NCBI GenBank assembly: GCA_031761405.1 | Contig: JASEVX010000003.1 | Coordinates: 120,010,727 to 120,074,726 of the forward strand | Length of the DNA stretch: 64,000 nucleotides | From: Serripes groenlandicus | Lineage: Eukaryota; Mollusca; Bivalvia; Cardiida; Cardiidae | Direction: 5' to 3' | In this document: positions 38,798 to 49,115 of the stretch, piece by piece | Position numbering within the stretch: position 1 is the first letter of the stretch | How the letters are laid out: each line of letters starts with the position of its first letter | Program-made: the position numbers and the translations under genes | The notes under the pieces: generated by a model | Told to the model about the DNA's origin: nothing | Databases searched by the model: none | The model's input: the letters and a program-made list of their open reading frames with translations, nothing else

Positions 38798-39776
38798 GCA
38801 GATTAAGAAGTGCAAATGGCTTTTCATTTTGGTATGATAATTCACTCATAGAGTATTAGCTCTATTAATCAGGTCGATTGTAAGTATGATCAAAGGATTA
38901 ACATTCATAGAAATCCGCCTTTCGGTGACGAGTAACAAATGAACTGACATGTTCCATGAAATATTTTCATCAAAATTCAAAGAAGTTTGTGGTTGGTTCA
39001 CATCACTGTTATTTCATATAGATAATGTTTATTTAAATGGCAATGGTGAGTCCTATATGGGCATCATACTAACTGTTGAAAACTGTGTGGATAAGAGAAG
39101 ATTTACTCTTGATGAGTTATGTATTCTTTCCCCAATATTCACAGCTTTTTCCTTTAATAACCAGATGACAGTGTACAGGAAGGTTAATCATTTAAATAAC
39201 TCCCCTTTTAAATACAATTATCTGATAGGATTGCCCTTAGAGCCCTTTAATTTAGAAACATGTGCTGGCAAAACATATAATACGTTGAACATTGTAATAA
39301 TCATTGAATACACATTTGATTAATCCTTTCCAATTTACAGACACATTTTGATGCATCTGCAGAAGAGGTGTGTTGGAAACTTTGTGGCAAAAGAAGAACT
39401 TGCTCATAAACAGTAATTTCACCTTTTGCCACAATGTTTTGAACCTTGTCCAATATTTCCATATTTTATCTATTCGTATTTAAAGTCGTCTGCTGCATAT
39501 TTTTCGTATGTGGGTAATGTCACATCTGATGAAAACTATAAAACATGGAAATTAAATGTACCATTGTAAAGCCTATCAAGATGACATTGATCAGTTGGAA
39601 AGTATGTGTTGAATTTGCTTTACAATATTATATTTTTCTTTTTTAGATGTTTTAAGTAGATCTATAGTAGCTATATATTTTGATGTTATTTTAAAACCCC
39701 ATAACTGTTAATACTAGCAGAGGATGATTTATTGTCATGGTTAGATATATATGTAAAGATACAATTATGAAATAAA
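38798..39776 (+). other. Probable 3' UTR of the receptor gene
   Basis: The first perfect AATAAA after the stop is at 39771-39776; an ATTAAA occurs near 39550. The open frame at 38949-39323 (124 codons) has no start context, domain or splice support. A MITE copy (39320-39518) lies within. Confidence 0.35.
39320..39518. repeat. Palindromic MITE
   Basis: TTAATCCTTTCCAATTTACAG at left (minus one base for length: TTAATCCTTTCCAATTTACA), TCGTATGTGGGTAA at right, core GTCGTCTGCTGCA present. Confidence 0.7.
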
Positions 39777-39802
39777 TAGGCTCTGCATAGTGACAAGGAA
39801 TG

Positions 39803-40023
39803 TTAATCCCCATAGACGCTGTATGATGCCTCTGCAACAGACGGCTTTTGAAATCATTGTGGTAAAAGGAGAAATTGCTCATAATGAGTGATTTCTCCAT
39901 TTGCCATGAGGTTTTCAACTATATTCAATTATTATACTTTCATATATAGAGATATTCCATATTAAGGTGTAACTGTTAATAAATGTGTCTGCTGAAGATT
40001 TGTTTAATGAGGAAAAGGGTTAA
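39803..40023. mobile_element. TTAACCCTTTCCC palindromic MITE
   Basis: TTAATCCCCATAGACGC at left, GAGGAAAAGGGTTAA at right; inner hairpin GAAATTGCTCATAATGAG and GAGTGATTTCTCC. Confidence 0.75.
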
Positions 40024-40109
40024 ATTACAAATAAGATATTAATATTGACAAAACAGAAGAAACTAAATGCTTTGATGGATAAATGTTTTTGATATTTTAA
40101 ATGATATTT

Positions 40110-40349
40110 TACACTGCTTTCAACAGTACTTCAGACATATCATGGCACTTCCTATGATATTTTCTACCAGCATATTTCATTCGGACACTGATGGATACAT
40201 CTTTATTCTATCTCTGCAAGCCAGATCACCATGGAGGGAAGCCATTATATCATGTATTTTTAAGTATTTCGTAAAACACGACCAGTGATTGAACCCTGGT
40301 GTCCAGCGCTAAAGTGGGACACTCTAACCACTACACAATAGAGCAGTGG
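40110..40349 (-). mobile_element. tRNA-headed SINE
   Basis: Minus-strand head 40278-40349: TGTGTAGTGGTTAGAGTG (A-box region) and AGGGTTCAATCAC (B box). Body TTTCAACAGTACTTCAGACA and TATCATGGCACTTCC as in the other SINE copies. Confidence 0.65.
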
Positions 40350-41079
40350 GATGGATACATGTATGAACTGTTTGATGTTCATCACCTCAGATATGACAGA
40401 CATTGTTCATGAATATGAAATTTAGATCAGCATCAAGTTTGTTGCTTATATGTTGTTAGGTTGAAACATGACTCAAAACCAATACCACATTCTGTAGGGT
40501 TTACTGTCTGAAAATGCATTATATTGTAGAATAACCAAAAATAGATTATGACAGTTGTTAACAATGCACAGTTACACAGATTGATCTGGTACTGCGCTGT
40601 TCTCAATCACTTAATGGAGATACAATGTATCAAGGATTTTCAGACAAAGATGTTATAACTGAAAACTGATTAACATATGAGCTGTTCATGGTTTCATTGA
40701 CAAGTCCTTTCACTCACTTGCTATACATACTCAAAAGTTTGCTTTCCTTGGGTACTGCCCTGTAAACATGCAATGAGATTATTTTTTGTGTAAGTGTTTT
40801 TGACTTAATATAGTGTAACATATTGACACGTGTAATAATAACATGTTTATTCTGTATTATAATGTGTGTATGCCATTTTGGATTTTGAAGGAGAGTGTTA
40901 TAGTGTGTTATGTTTAGGAGGTGTTAGTGATAACCATATTGTTGGTTAAACTGACTTAAACCTTCACCTGATATCAATATGTTTAGATTGGTATGCTTTG
41001 AAACTTTAATCAAGAACAAATTGAAATCATTTTGGAAAAAATAAATTGCTGTTTGTATGCTTTTTTTCTTTTCCTACAG
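40350..41079. other. Non-coding, nothing recognised
   Basis: AT-rich sequence without repeats, exons or RNA genes that I can see. Confidence 0.5.
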
Positions 41080-41175
41080 TGATGAGTGTATTGTTTGCCT
41101 TGCTAGGGAGACACCTAGGGATCAGTCAGTATGTCAGTTCATCCATCATTATTTCTCTTACAGACATAATGGCAG
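41080..41175 (+). CDS. Orphan candidate exon with RING-like start
   Basis: The acceptor TTTCTTTTCCTACAG is strong and the donor is GTAACA; phase 2 in and out. Residues DECIVCLARETPRDQSVCQF then IHHYFSYRHNG. CIVC at the start resembles the first Cys pair of a C3HC4 RING finger, but the rest of the pattern is not complete in this exon. It follows the receptor stop codon by 2.3 kb. It may be an exon of another gene or a relic. Confidence 0.25.
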
Positions 41176-41298
41176 GTAACACAGTGTCTTCTTAAAACAC
41201 AAGTTGATTTTACAAAGGTACCCTAAGTGGTCTGATCACATTAGATCTCATTGTTTTTCCAGTATTTCTTTTAAAGTTTTATGTTCCTGTTCATTTTT

Positions 41299-42110
41299 GA
41301 TCACCTGGGCAAAGGGTACAATGTGTTTTCTGATCGATCTATGTCCGTCGTTGTCGTCAGGGTCCTCTGTCGTTAACTTTTAGCTTTAAACACAACATTT
41401 CCTGCTAAACCACTTGACCAATGTCCGCTAAACTGATCCTTTGGTAGTCCTCTTTCAAAAAATTATATGTAGAACTCTGGTTGCTTGGGTGACCATCTAC
41501 ATGACAGGCGGAATCAGAAAATGATGCAAAATACCAACCTTTCGAAAAATGTCATTATTATGAAAGTGCTTGTCTGATTTCAAAACAGATATGTAGAACT
41601 GTTCCTTCAGTAACCATTTACATCATTTTCCCAAGTAATAATGATTGGTTGAAAAACAGGTGTCATCAGAAAAGGGCTAGAACTAACATTAAACTTTCAA
41701 TGACATCTCCTCATCCGCTGTACCTATTTCAACCAAACTAAATAGGAATGTTACTTTGGGGTCCTCTTTCAAAATTGTTAAAAGATATAAATTTATACAC
41801 AATTTAGGCTGGTGCTGCATCGGAAAAGGAGAAAAATGACATAACTTTGAAATTCTTCTCATCTAAATCAGGCCGCCATACGCCATCAGAAAAGGGGTAA
41901 CATTTCAAGTATTTAGAAGAAATGTGCTTGAGTGACACTGTAAATTATTTATTCAAGCCATAATGATTGGATAGAAAAGAATAACTACCAGGCGGCATCA
42001 GAAAAGGGGTAAAATAAGTTTAGCTTCAAATGACATAGCCCTAAACCCATAACCAATATCAAACAAACTTCACAAAAATCTTTCTTATTGTTCGAAAATT
42101 TAATGTCTTT
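41299..42110 (-). repeat. Reverse copy of the 11101-12335 repeat
   Basis: GATCACCTGGG, CGTTAACTTTTAGCTTTAAA and repeated CATCAGAAAAGGGGTAAAA blocks are the reverse of the CTGATGCCAC family. Strongly diverged. Confidence 0.6.
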
Positions 42111-42170
42111 TACTAACAAGCTGTTTTGTTTGCATTCCATTCCAACTCTTGATACAAAAATCCACGTTAA

Positions 42171-42455
42171 ATGTGGGATCGCCGATTGTCGAGTTAGCTA
42201 CGCCCACATTAGCAACGGTAACTAGCCCGACAATTTGTGTCGACATCAAAAACAATGGCGGACATCGTGACGTTAAACGATGTCTCGGACACTTTTTCGA
42301 CCGCTTATTTGCAATACTCGCCGACACTTCGACAACAACAGAGGGCTACATATTTCTATAGATACTGTTTTAATGGCGGTGCTTCCTTAGTTTCTAGAAT
42401 CGCGCGATCTGATTGGCTAACATCCACTGTCAATCAAAAATCGGCGATCCCACAA
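42171..42455. mobile_element. GC-rich MITE with TTAA duplication and 16-bp TIRs
   Basis: TGTGGGATCGCCGATT at 42172 is mirrored exactly by AATCGGCGATCCCACA at 42439-42454, and TTAA flanks at 42167-42170 and 42456-42459. TTAA targets are typical of piggyBac-like and Kolobok elements. Inside are AACAATGGCGGACATC (YY1-like) and GATTGGC (CCAAT box in reverse). Open frames run on both strands but without domains. Confidence 0.8.
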
Positions 42456-42459
42456 TTAA

Positions 42460-43735
42460 CAGTAGCATTTGCTACTATACTATCATTCAGGTGATCGAAT
42501 AAGGTCCATCTTGGCCCTCATTTGACATTTCTTTTATAAACTATTTTTCTTTTATATATGTAGTAGTGCTATAGTCACACATTGCTATCAATGTCATTTA
42601 CCTGTACTCGGTGAAGTGGTCAGTTGATCCTGTTGACATAACAAGGAGTTAATAACCAATTTATCATTGTGTTATCTATGATTTACTATTTTTTTTCTCA
42701 CAATTTCTTTATGGACAGTCATTAAAATTGTACTCTATGATTGAACAGATTTACTTTGATGTTACAGTATAATTTGTATTGACAGATGAATGAATAGATG
42801 TATGTTATTTTTTAGTATAGTTAATTTAATGTGTGATATTTTATAAAGGAGATGACTATTATCAGGAACATATATATCTACATTCACGCTACTATTCTTT
42901 AATTGTCAGTTGTTACAAGTTGGTTTCTGTGTCACACTGAGAGACAAGTAAAGGAGACAAAGAGGTGACATTTTGATATTGTTAAATCAGTGTTGTCATA
43001 AGTTGTCGACCTTGATTATTATATTAACGAAATAATCACATAACAAAACAGATAGCCTTGCTACTGTAAATGTCTGCTTTGTTCAAATAATAACTATACT
43101 TTTTATACCATTTATGAGATGTTTTTATGTATTTATTTCTGTAGACTGACCTTTTCCATATAAATATGATACTTATCTTTTACACAGACTTTATTTTGAT
43201 TATTACATCTAACTCAAACATCATTAAGATGTACATTTATGGGAAGATCTTGATCAGCATGTGGTACAAACAGGCTGACCTGGGTCTTCTCTGGTATTAT
43301 ATATTTTTTCGGACAAAAAAAAGCTCAAGGTCACTCGGATTTCACCGCGCCCAAGTGGTTAGCCAGGCAGGATTCGATGCGTCCACGCTTATATGCATTC
43401 TGGCTTCAATGCCTTCTCCCAGAAGAGTCATGGAGGAATGCTTTACGTGTATGCTACAAGTATGCACATATATTAGCTAAGTACTGTTTAATTACACAGG
43501 GAGTATGCATACAAGTGCAATAACCATTGTATACATATTTGAATAATAATGCAGAAAATGGCGTTACAATTCAACTCAATGAAAAAAGATAAACCAACTG
43601 GTGGCTGATTCAGAGCCCAATACTACCTTGCATTCTGGAATATAAATAATACGTTTGAATAACTAACAACATTTAAAAACTTCACAAACCGATGTTTAGA
43701 GCAATGTGTCACGGTATCTAAATATATTGGGATGA
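42460..43735. other. Non-coding, nothing recognised
   Basis: AT-rich. A 104-codon frame at 43166 has no splice or domain support and an implausible composition. Confidence 0.45.
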
Positions 43736-44345
43736 TTGCCATGTCCCAACGTGTCTCAAGATGTGCAAGCTATTGTGACGATGGCCTGGTCAAAACGTGT
43801 CACGAATTCTGTCAGCTACATTAGCTATTGCCTTTTCGTAATTTATCGTGGTTATTGCCTAGTCGCAACCATCCAATTTTCCAAATGTATATGCAAACTA
43901 TTGGTTAGATGGCTTTCTCACATGGTATCGGCAAGCTATTGGTATGATGATATTGTCGTAACATGTCATGACGCTATTGGTTTGATGGCCTTATCGTAAT
44001 GTGTCATGGTATCTCCAAGCTAGTATCATAGTATCCGAAAGCCAGTGGGACGATGGCCTTGTCGTAATTTGCCATTGTTCGGCAAGTAATTGGTATGGTG
44101 GCCCTGTCGCAACGTGCTATGGTATCTACATAGCATTGTAATGATGACATTGGCGTTTCCTGTCACGGTATAAGTATGTTATTGTGATGATGATATTGTC
44201 GTAAAATGTCACAGTATATGTAAGCTATTTCAAAAATGGCATTGTATCACGAAATATGCAAGCTATTGTGATGAGGGCCTTGTTGTAACGTGTCACAGTA
44301 TATGCAAGCTATTGTGTTGATGATAATTTATTCATGGCATTGCAT
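43736..44345. repeat. Degenerate tandem repeat, about 55-60 bp units
   Basis: GCAAGCTATTGTGATGATGG, CCTTGTCGTAACGTGTCA and CGGTATCT-like blocks recur about eleven times with many changes. Confidence 0.65.
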
Positions 44346-44920
44346 TGCTCGTTGACCGTAATCGGCGTTTGAACCGGCTACACAACATTTTACGCTTACA
44401 GTATACTTAACCCTTTCTTCAATTATACCAAACATCTGAAATCGACAACTCATATATTCAGACAAAAACTATGGAAAATCTCTTATGGATAAAGCTTAAG
44501 ATAAGGTAGAAAAACGTCTACATTCTTACATATTAAAAGAATCATCTACATACAGAGTTTAAAGAATGAATTGCAGGTGGGATATTCCGCAGTTCCACAG
44601 ACAAAATCCGGCTGTTAATTGGTCGATTTAGCCGGCAAATTTACATTAGTCAGGTGCAAGCGCCCAAATACGGACATCGACTTTCACTCGATGTCTTTCC
44701 ACAAAGTTAATGAAACCAACCTCGATTTTGCGTGCCTATTTTTCGAGATAATCGAGATTGGCCATCCGGTTGATATTTGTCAGGTGCACTCGTTCCAAAA
44801 TTACTTCATATTGCATTCGAAGTCGATTATCCTAGTTTTGACAGCCGGACTTGGAATTTAGAAACAATGTCCCGACTATATGCACCCGTCATAGTTATAG
44901 ACATTACTATGTAACCTCAC
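44346..44920. other. Non-coding with a weak duplicated motif
   Basis: TCAGGTGCAAGCGCCCAAAT (44651) and TCAGGTGCACTCGTTCCAAA (44780) are similar, followed by TCGACTTTC / TCGAAGTCG. No gene seen. Confidence 0.4.
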
Positions 44921-44927
44921 ATGTGAC

Positions 44928-45100
44928 AGGTAAAGGCGCCGAACTATGGTTGCATTTGCTGAAATGGAGATATTTTCCAGCATAAGCGCCTCAAAACAGA
45001 CTTTGTGTTTCAGGTAAAGGCGCCGAACTATGTTTGCATTCGCTGAAATGCAGATATTTTCCAGCATAAGCGCCCCAAAACAGACTTCGTGTTTCAATAT
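44928..45100. repeat. 82-bp duplication
   Basis: CAGGTAAAGGCGCCGAACTA at 44928 and 45010; both copies continue through GATATTTTCCAGCATAAGCG and AAACAGACTT. Confidence 0.85.
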
Positions 45101-45199
45101 ATCCCGTTTCGCTGAGTTTCGGCAGCCACTTGTAAAATACAGGCGGAATTAGATCGACGTCAGAAGTTGTGAATGGCACATACATGCATTCGAAATACA

Positions 45200-46050
45200 A
45201 GCGCTTCGAGTTGCACTTGTTACTGTTCTAGCGAGTTACACAGGATAATTTCCTTTGTAATGTAATCAACCCCACAAGTTTAAAGCTTGATCATTAAAAT
45301 TCAACGTCGCTATCAGAGAACAGTTTGCACTTGTTAATGTTTTAAACATTATAATATTTTAACACAGTGGCTTCTTCATTCCCATCTCCAGTAAAAATAA
45401 GGAATCCTATATCTATAAATATAAATAGATACTTTAAACAATCCCAGTCTATTAATAGCTGAGGCTGGGATACCACAGCGGTATTGCACAATATAGTGGC
45501 ATATATATAGGGTGAGTTACGCCCCAGTCCGCTATAAACGGGGTCGCTTTATTAAATGACTCAATAACTTGGTGTGTAGACTAGACACATACCGCTAGTT
45601 GATAAGCCTTTACACTACAAAGCCGGCTTATAAACCACGTTGGGAAAGTTTACTTTTATTTTCCACATATGCGAGCGACTAATGAAATATTAGGCGGATG
45701 ACGTCTAAGTGTTCATGATCACTTACGCTCTCATGTTTCCAAAAAGGCACACATTTCATATAGACATCGTGGACAACTAAAATAGACCTACCCGTTTTGG
45801 TAAGGGATGCGTTTCTTATACCAAAAATAGATGAAGTAAACGGTTTGTTGAGATACAAATTTAACGATGTAAAATTGTAAGTAATACATTTTTAATATTT
45901 AACAATAACAGTGGATAGTCATTAATGTAATTTAGTTTTTTATGTATCATTACCATATACCGATTCCGCAAACAACTTGTTAGTTCAAGTTCTTTTCATA
46001 TTGATTTGTATACTATTCATTTCTAAATAAAGATACACGCACTAAATCCA
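45200..46050. other. Non-coding, nothing recognised
   Basis: AT-rich sequence, no repeats or exons seen. Confidence 0.45.
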
Positions 46051-46059
46051 TAATTCCAT

Positions 46060-46640
46060 GGCGACCATACGTCAGGCGTACCGTGGCCTTGCGTTTGGCG
46101 TGCGGCTGTCCTAGGGTCTTATGAATTGCAATTGACTTTTGTGGACCCCCAAACAATTTCGTCGGCCGCAGGAATTACACGGGCTCACAGCCTTAAGGTG
46201 GCCCTAACATGTCCGTATGATGGCCTTGCGTTATGTGGCACACCCTGCAGGCAATGCAAGGCCCACACACGGTTCCAGTACGCTAGCCACACGACATCCG
46301 TACGGCCCTCGTAGCAGTTTGCGCCGTGCGTGGAGCAGGTATATATACCAATCTTTTTCATATGTGATTATCATTCATTTCTGTCTCATAGATTCGCCGT
46401 ATGGTCCGCCTGCGAGCGCCTTGGTATTTCTCAAAACCCTACGGCCGCCGAAGGGACGCCCTAAGGCGAACCTTCGTCAGCACTTCAAAGGTGTGTACGG
46501 CAGCCGCAGGTATCTCTACAAAATACGCCGTGCGGCTACCCTTACATATGCGACTGCTTCAGTATGTGACCGTGTAAAAGCTGCGCCGGCCCTATAATTG
46601 CTATTGACCGTAGATATTGTAAATACCACGGCCGCCGCGG
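46060..46640. other. GC-rich island, probable repeat of unknown type
   Basis: Much richer in G+C and CpG than the flanks, with many GTACGG, GGCCGC and GTGCGGC words. GAATTGCAATTGAC near 46124 and ATTGCTATTGACC near 46600 recall each other. Frames of 62 and 126 codons cross it but look like translations of GC-rich repeat. Confidence 0.4.
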
Positions 46641-48094
46641 CAAATGTGAATGTTTGATTCAATGGTACCACGCTGGGAAGATCGATTTATATTTATAAAT
46701 GTAAACATCAATTTCGAACTAATATATAGCGGGTTATATATAAATCCACATGAATCGAAGTTACTCTCAAGTAATGTATATATAGTAGCGTACTGAAATC
46801 GAGAAATATTAGTTATATCGGTTCCTGGTGAAAAGTCGTATCGACTGTTTAGGTACCCAAATTTACATACGAGTTGGACGGAAAAAAGAAGGGTAGTTCT
46901 AGGATAATTCCATGCTCTATATTTTGGCTTTTGACATGCTTTATCAATTAATAATTAATTTGTTTAAAATTGTTATCGGTGAGTTGCATGTGTTATTTAA
47001 TTCAGTTCTTATAATCTAGTGGTGAGCTGCCTAACGCTCAAAAGACAATTTTAATTGTAACTTTTGGAGACAGGGATTCAAATGTCGAATCTTGTGAAAG
47101 AAGTTTCAATCTACATGTACCCATACAATCGTGACGAGAACTGATTCAGCATCACGGAAGTGATCATTATACGTAACATGTTTCAAAATCATTGTAATAT
47201 AAGTGCACGTGCGTTTGAATTATACATGTTTGTGGGAACCCACAGCTTGTTTAAGGCATTATGGGATATTCATACATCGTTCAATGGCCATATATGTTCA
47301 AAGATCTTGCGAGTATTTTGGATTTAGAAAGATCAAAAGTAGTATGAACGGCTAAATACTCACATAATAGGAACGGGTTAATGAAGGTGTTGAGTTATAT
47401 CATTATAATTTAGTAATTTGCAACATGCTCCGTTTTCAATTGCTGCACTATCTTGTTACATAAGTCTTTACCGAATTATCTCGATACCTGTTGTTCAATT
47501 GAAATCCAGTGAGCCCTGAGATTAGTAGTATATCTCTGTAAGATTGAAAGCGCATTTCTTTTCCTGTCTGATACATATCACTTCAAATATCCATATATAC
47601 TACAATACAAGTTTAAACAAGTATATTAGCATACCATTTCACAGAGTTAGTTTTTGCTAATGTGTTTATAACTAACGTACGTTATGAAGTTTGAATCTCT
47701 ATTCCTTTACCATATCTTATAAACCAAACATATATCTTACATTTCTGCAAGTATGACAATTGAAAGTTTCATAATATGTGTGCTACTTAAGACATTTCTA
47801 GGGATATTTTGTAATTTTACTACTAAAATTATGTATCGATGGATATACTGATGCCGACAATCAACAAATTAATGCGTTAATTTAAGATAGGCATATCTCA
47901 ATCAAAATTCTTTAAGGTAATTGTGTGGACAAGTGTGTTGATTTAAGATAATGGAATAAGAAAATATATATATAAATAGCGCTTGTGACGACACTAAAAC
48001 ACCAATTCTGAAACACACAGAAATCAACGAACTTATTCAATGTAAATACACGTTTGCAAACTTCACTGACATCATGATTAATATTTCTGAGATT
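46641..48094. other. Non-coding, downstream of the minus-strand receptor
   Basis: AT-rich; on the minus strand this would include the 3' UTR of the gene ending at 48095. A weak tRNA-like pattern lies at 47020-47095 (A- and B-box-like words only). Confidence 0.4.
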
Positions 48095-48168
48095 TTATTT
48101 ATATCGCTCGATAGGTGCAAGTCGGAGATTTTCGTACGTCTTCTCAGTAGAGGTTTTGCTGCTTTTCT
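48095..48168 (-). CDS. Last coding exon of a receptor-like gene (YENL tail)
   Basis: The minus-strand acceptor TTTTCTATTGCAG ends at 48169. Two bases complete a Glu codon begun in the previous exon. Then KSSKTSTEKTYENLRLAPIE, RYK and a TAA at 48095. The YENL is a YxxL motif. The exon is too short to stand out by length; the phase match with 48833-48909 is the support. Confidence 0.65.
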
Positions 48169-48832
48169 CTGCAATAGAAAACATAATAATGCGGGATTTC
48201 CGGTATAAAAAGTTACCTTTGTGCATCCTATACATTGTTTCGCATTTCAAATCATAACACGACATGCATATTTACGATAAGATAGATAGCTAGATAGATA
48301 TTCTAATGACGTAAACTACACAGTTTCTAGTCAAACAACACATCATATCAATATATACAATACAAAAAATCCCATATAATTAATTACAATTAACATGAAA
48401 TATACACTAAAAGATAAGATATCATTGTATATTCAATAACATACATTTCACATAGCTTTCAGACGTATGCATACGACACCCCCACCCCCAACCCCTTCAT
48501 TTATCCATAAACCAAACGTGCCCTGGAAGAATCAAAACCGTAATATTGTATAGATTCGCTATGGATTACAATGAATGACACATGGATACGGTGCCTATGT
48601 TTTTGGTTTATTTGTGTTATGCATAGCGTGGTATTTCAGTAATATATAACGGTATAAATATCGATACTTCATTATGTGAGCACAACCTTTTTTCGAGTAC
48701 AGTAGCCACACCATTCATGATTGGACACACATAACTTTAGATAGTGGATTCTTACCTGGTACATACATTAAACATACATATACACAGAGATGTATCCAGG
48801 TAAATAAATGTAAAATAATAATATTAAGTTAC

Positions 48833-48909
48833 CGGTATCATCTGAACTATTGAGAGTTCCGTATTCATGGGTGTCCTGACGTTCATGCTTTAAATCTTCG
48901 TAAGTATTC
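48833..48909 (-). CDS. Penultimate coding exon of the same gene, ITAM-spaced YxxL pair
   Basis: The minus-strand acceptor GTTTTTGACAG ends at 48910 and the donor GTAACT begins at 48832. One base completes the previous codon; 25 codons follow (NTYEDLKHERQDTHEYGTLN then SSDDT), and one base is left, matching the two-base start of the last exon. YEDL and YGTL are separated by nine residues, close to the ITAM rule YxxL-x(6-12)-YxxL. Such tails occur in MEGF-like and other immune or phagocytic receptors. The membrane and extracellular exons were not found in the window. Confidence 0.65.
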
Positions 48910-49115
48910 CTGTCAAAAACATAAATAAGTATAAGATTAAATGAAACATATCGAAGTGCATTTTAAACATTCACACATATTTTGTTGTATTATAGTTATT
49001 ACATAAATGAGATAATTACAAATACAAGATCAAAATGTAATAACACATACATACACTTTACACATGACCACAGACATATATATATACAGAGATTCGCTGG
49101 TGTACACTTTTCCCC
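48910..49115. other. Minus-strand intron, no feature seen
   Basis: Short AT-rich intron stretch before the repeat element. Confidence 0.4.

Noticed and set aside
38610..38849. 79-codon minus-strand frame with LLTS repeats
   Set aside because: Shadow of the 27-bp coding minisatellite of the plus-strand receptor exon.
46217..46597. 126-codon plus-strand open frame
   Set aside because: It lies in the GC-rich island, where stop codons are rare. It has no domain, splice signals or start context, and its Arg/Pro/Ala composition is that of translated GC-rich repeat.
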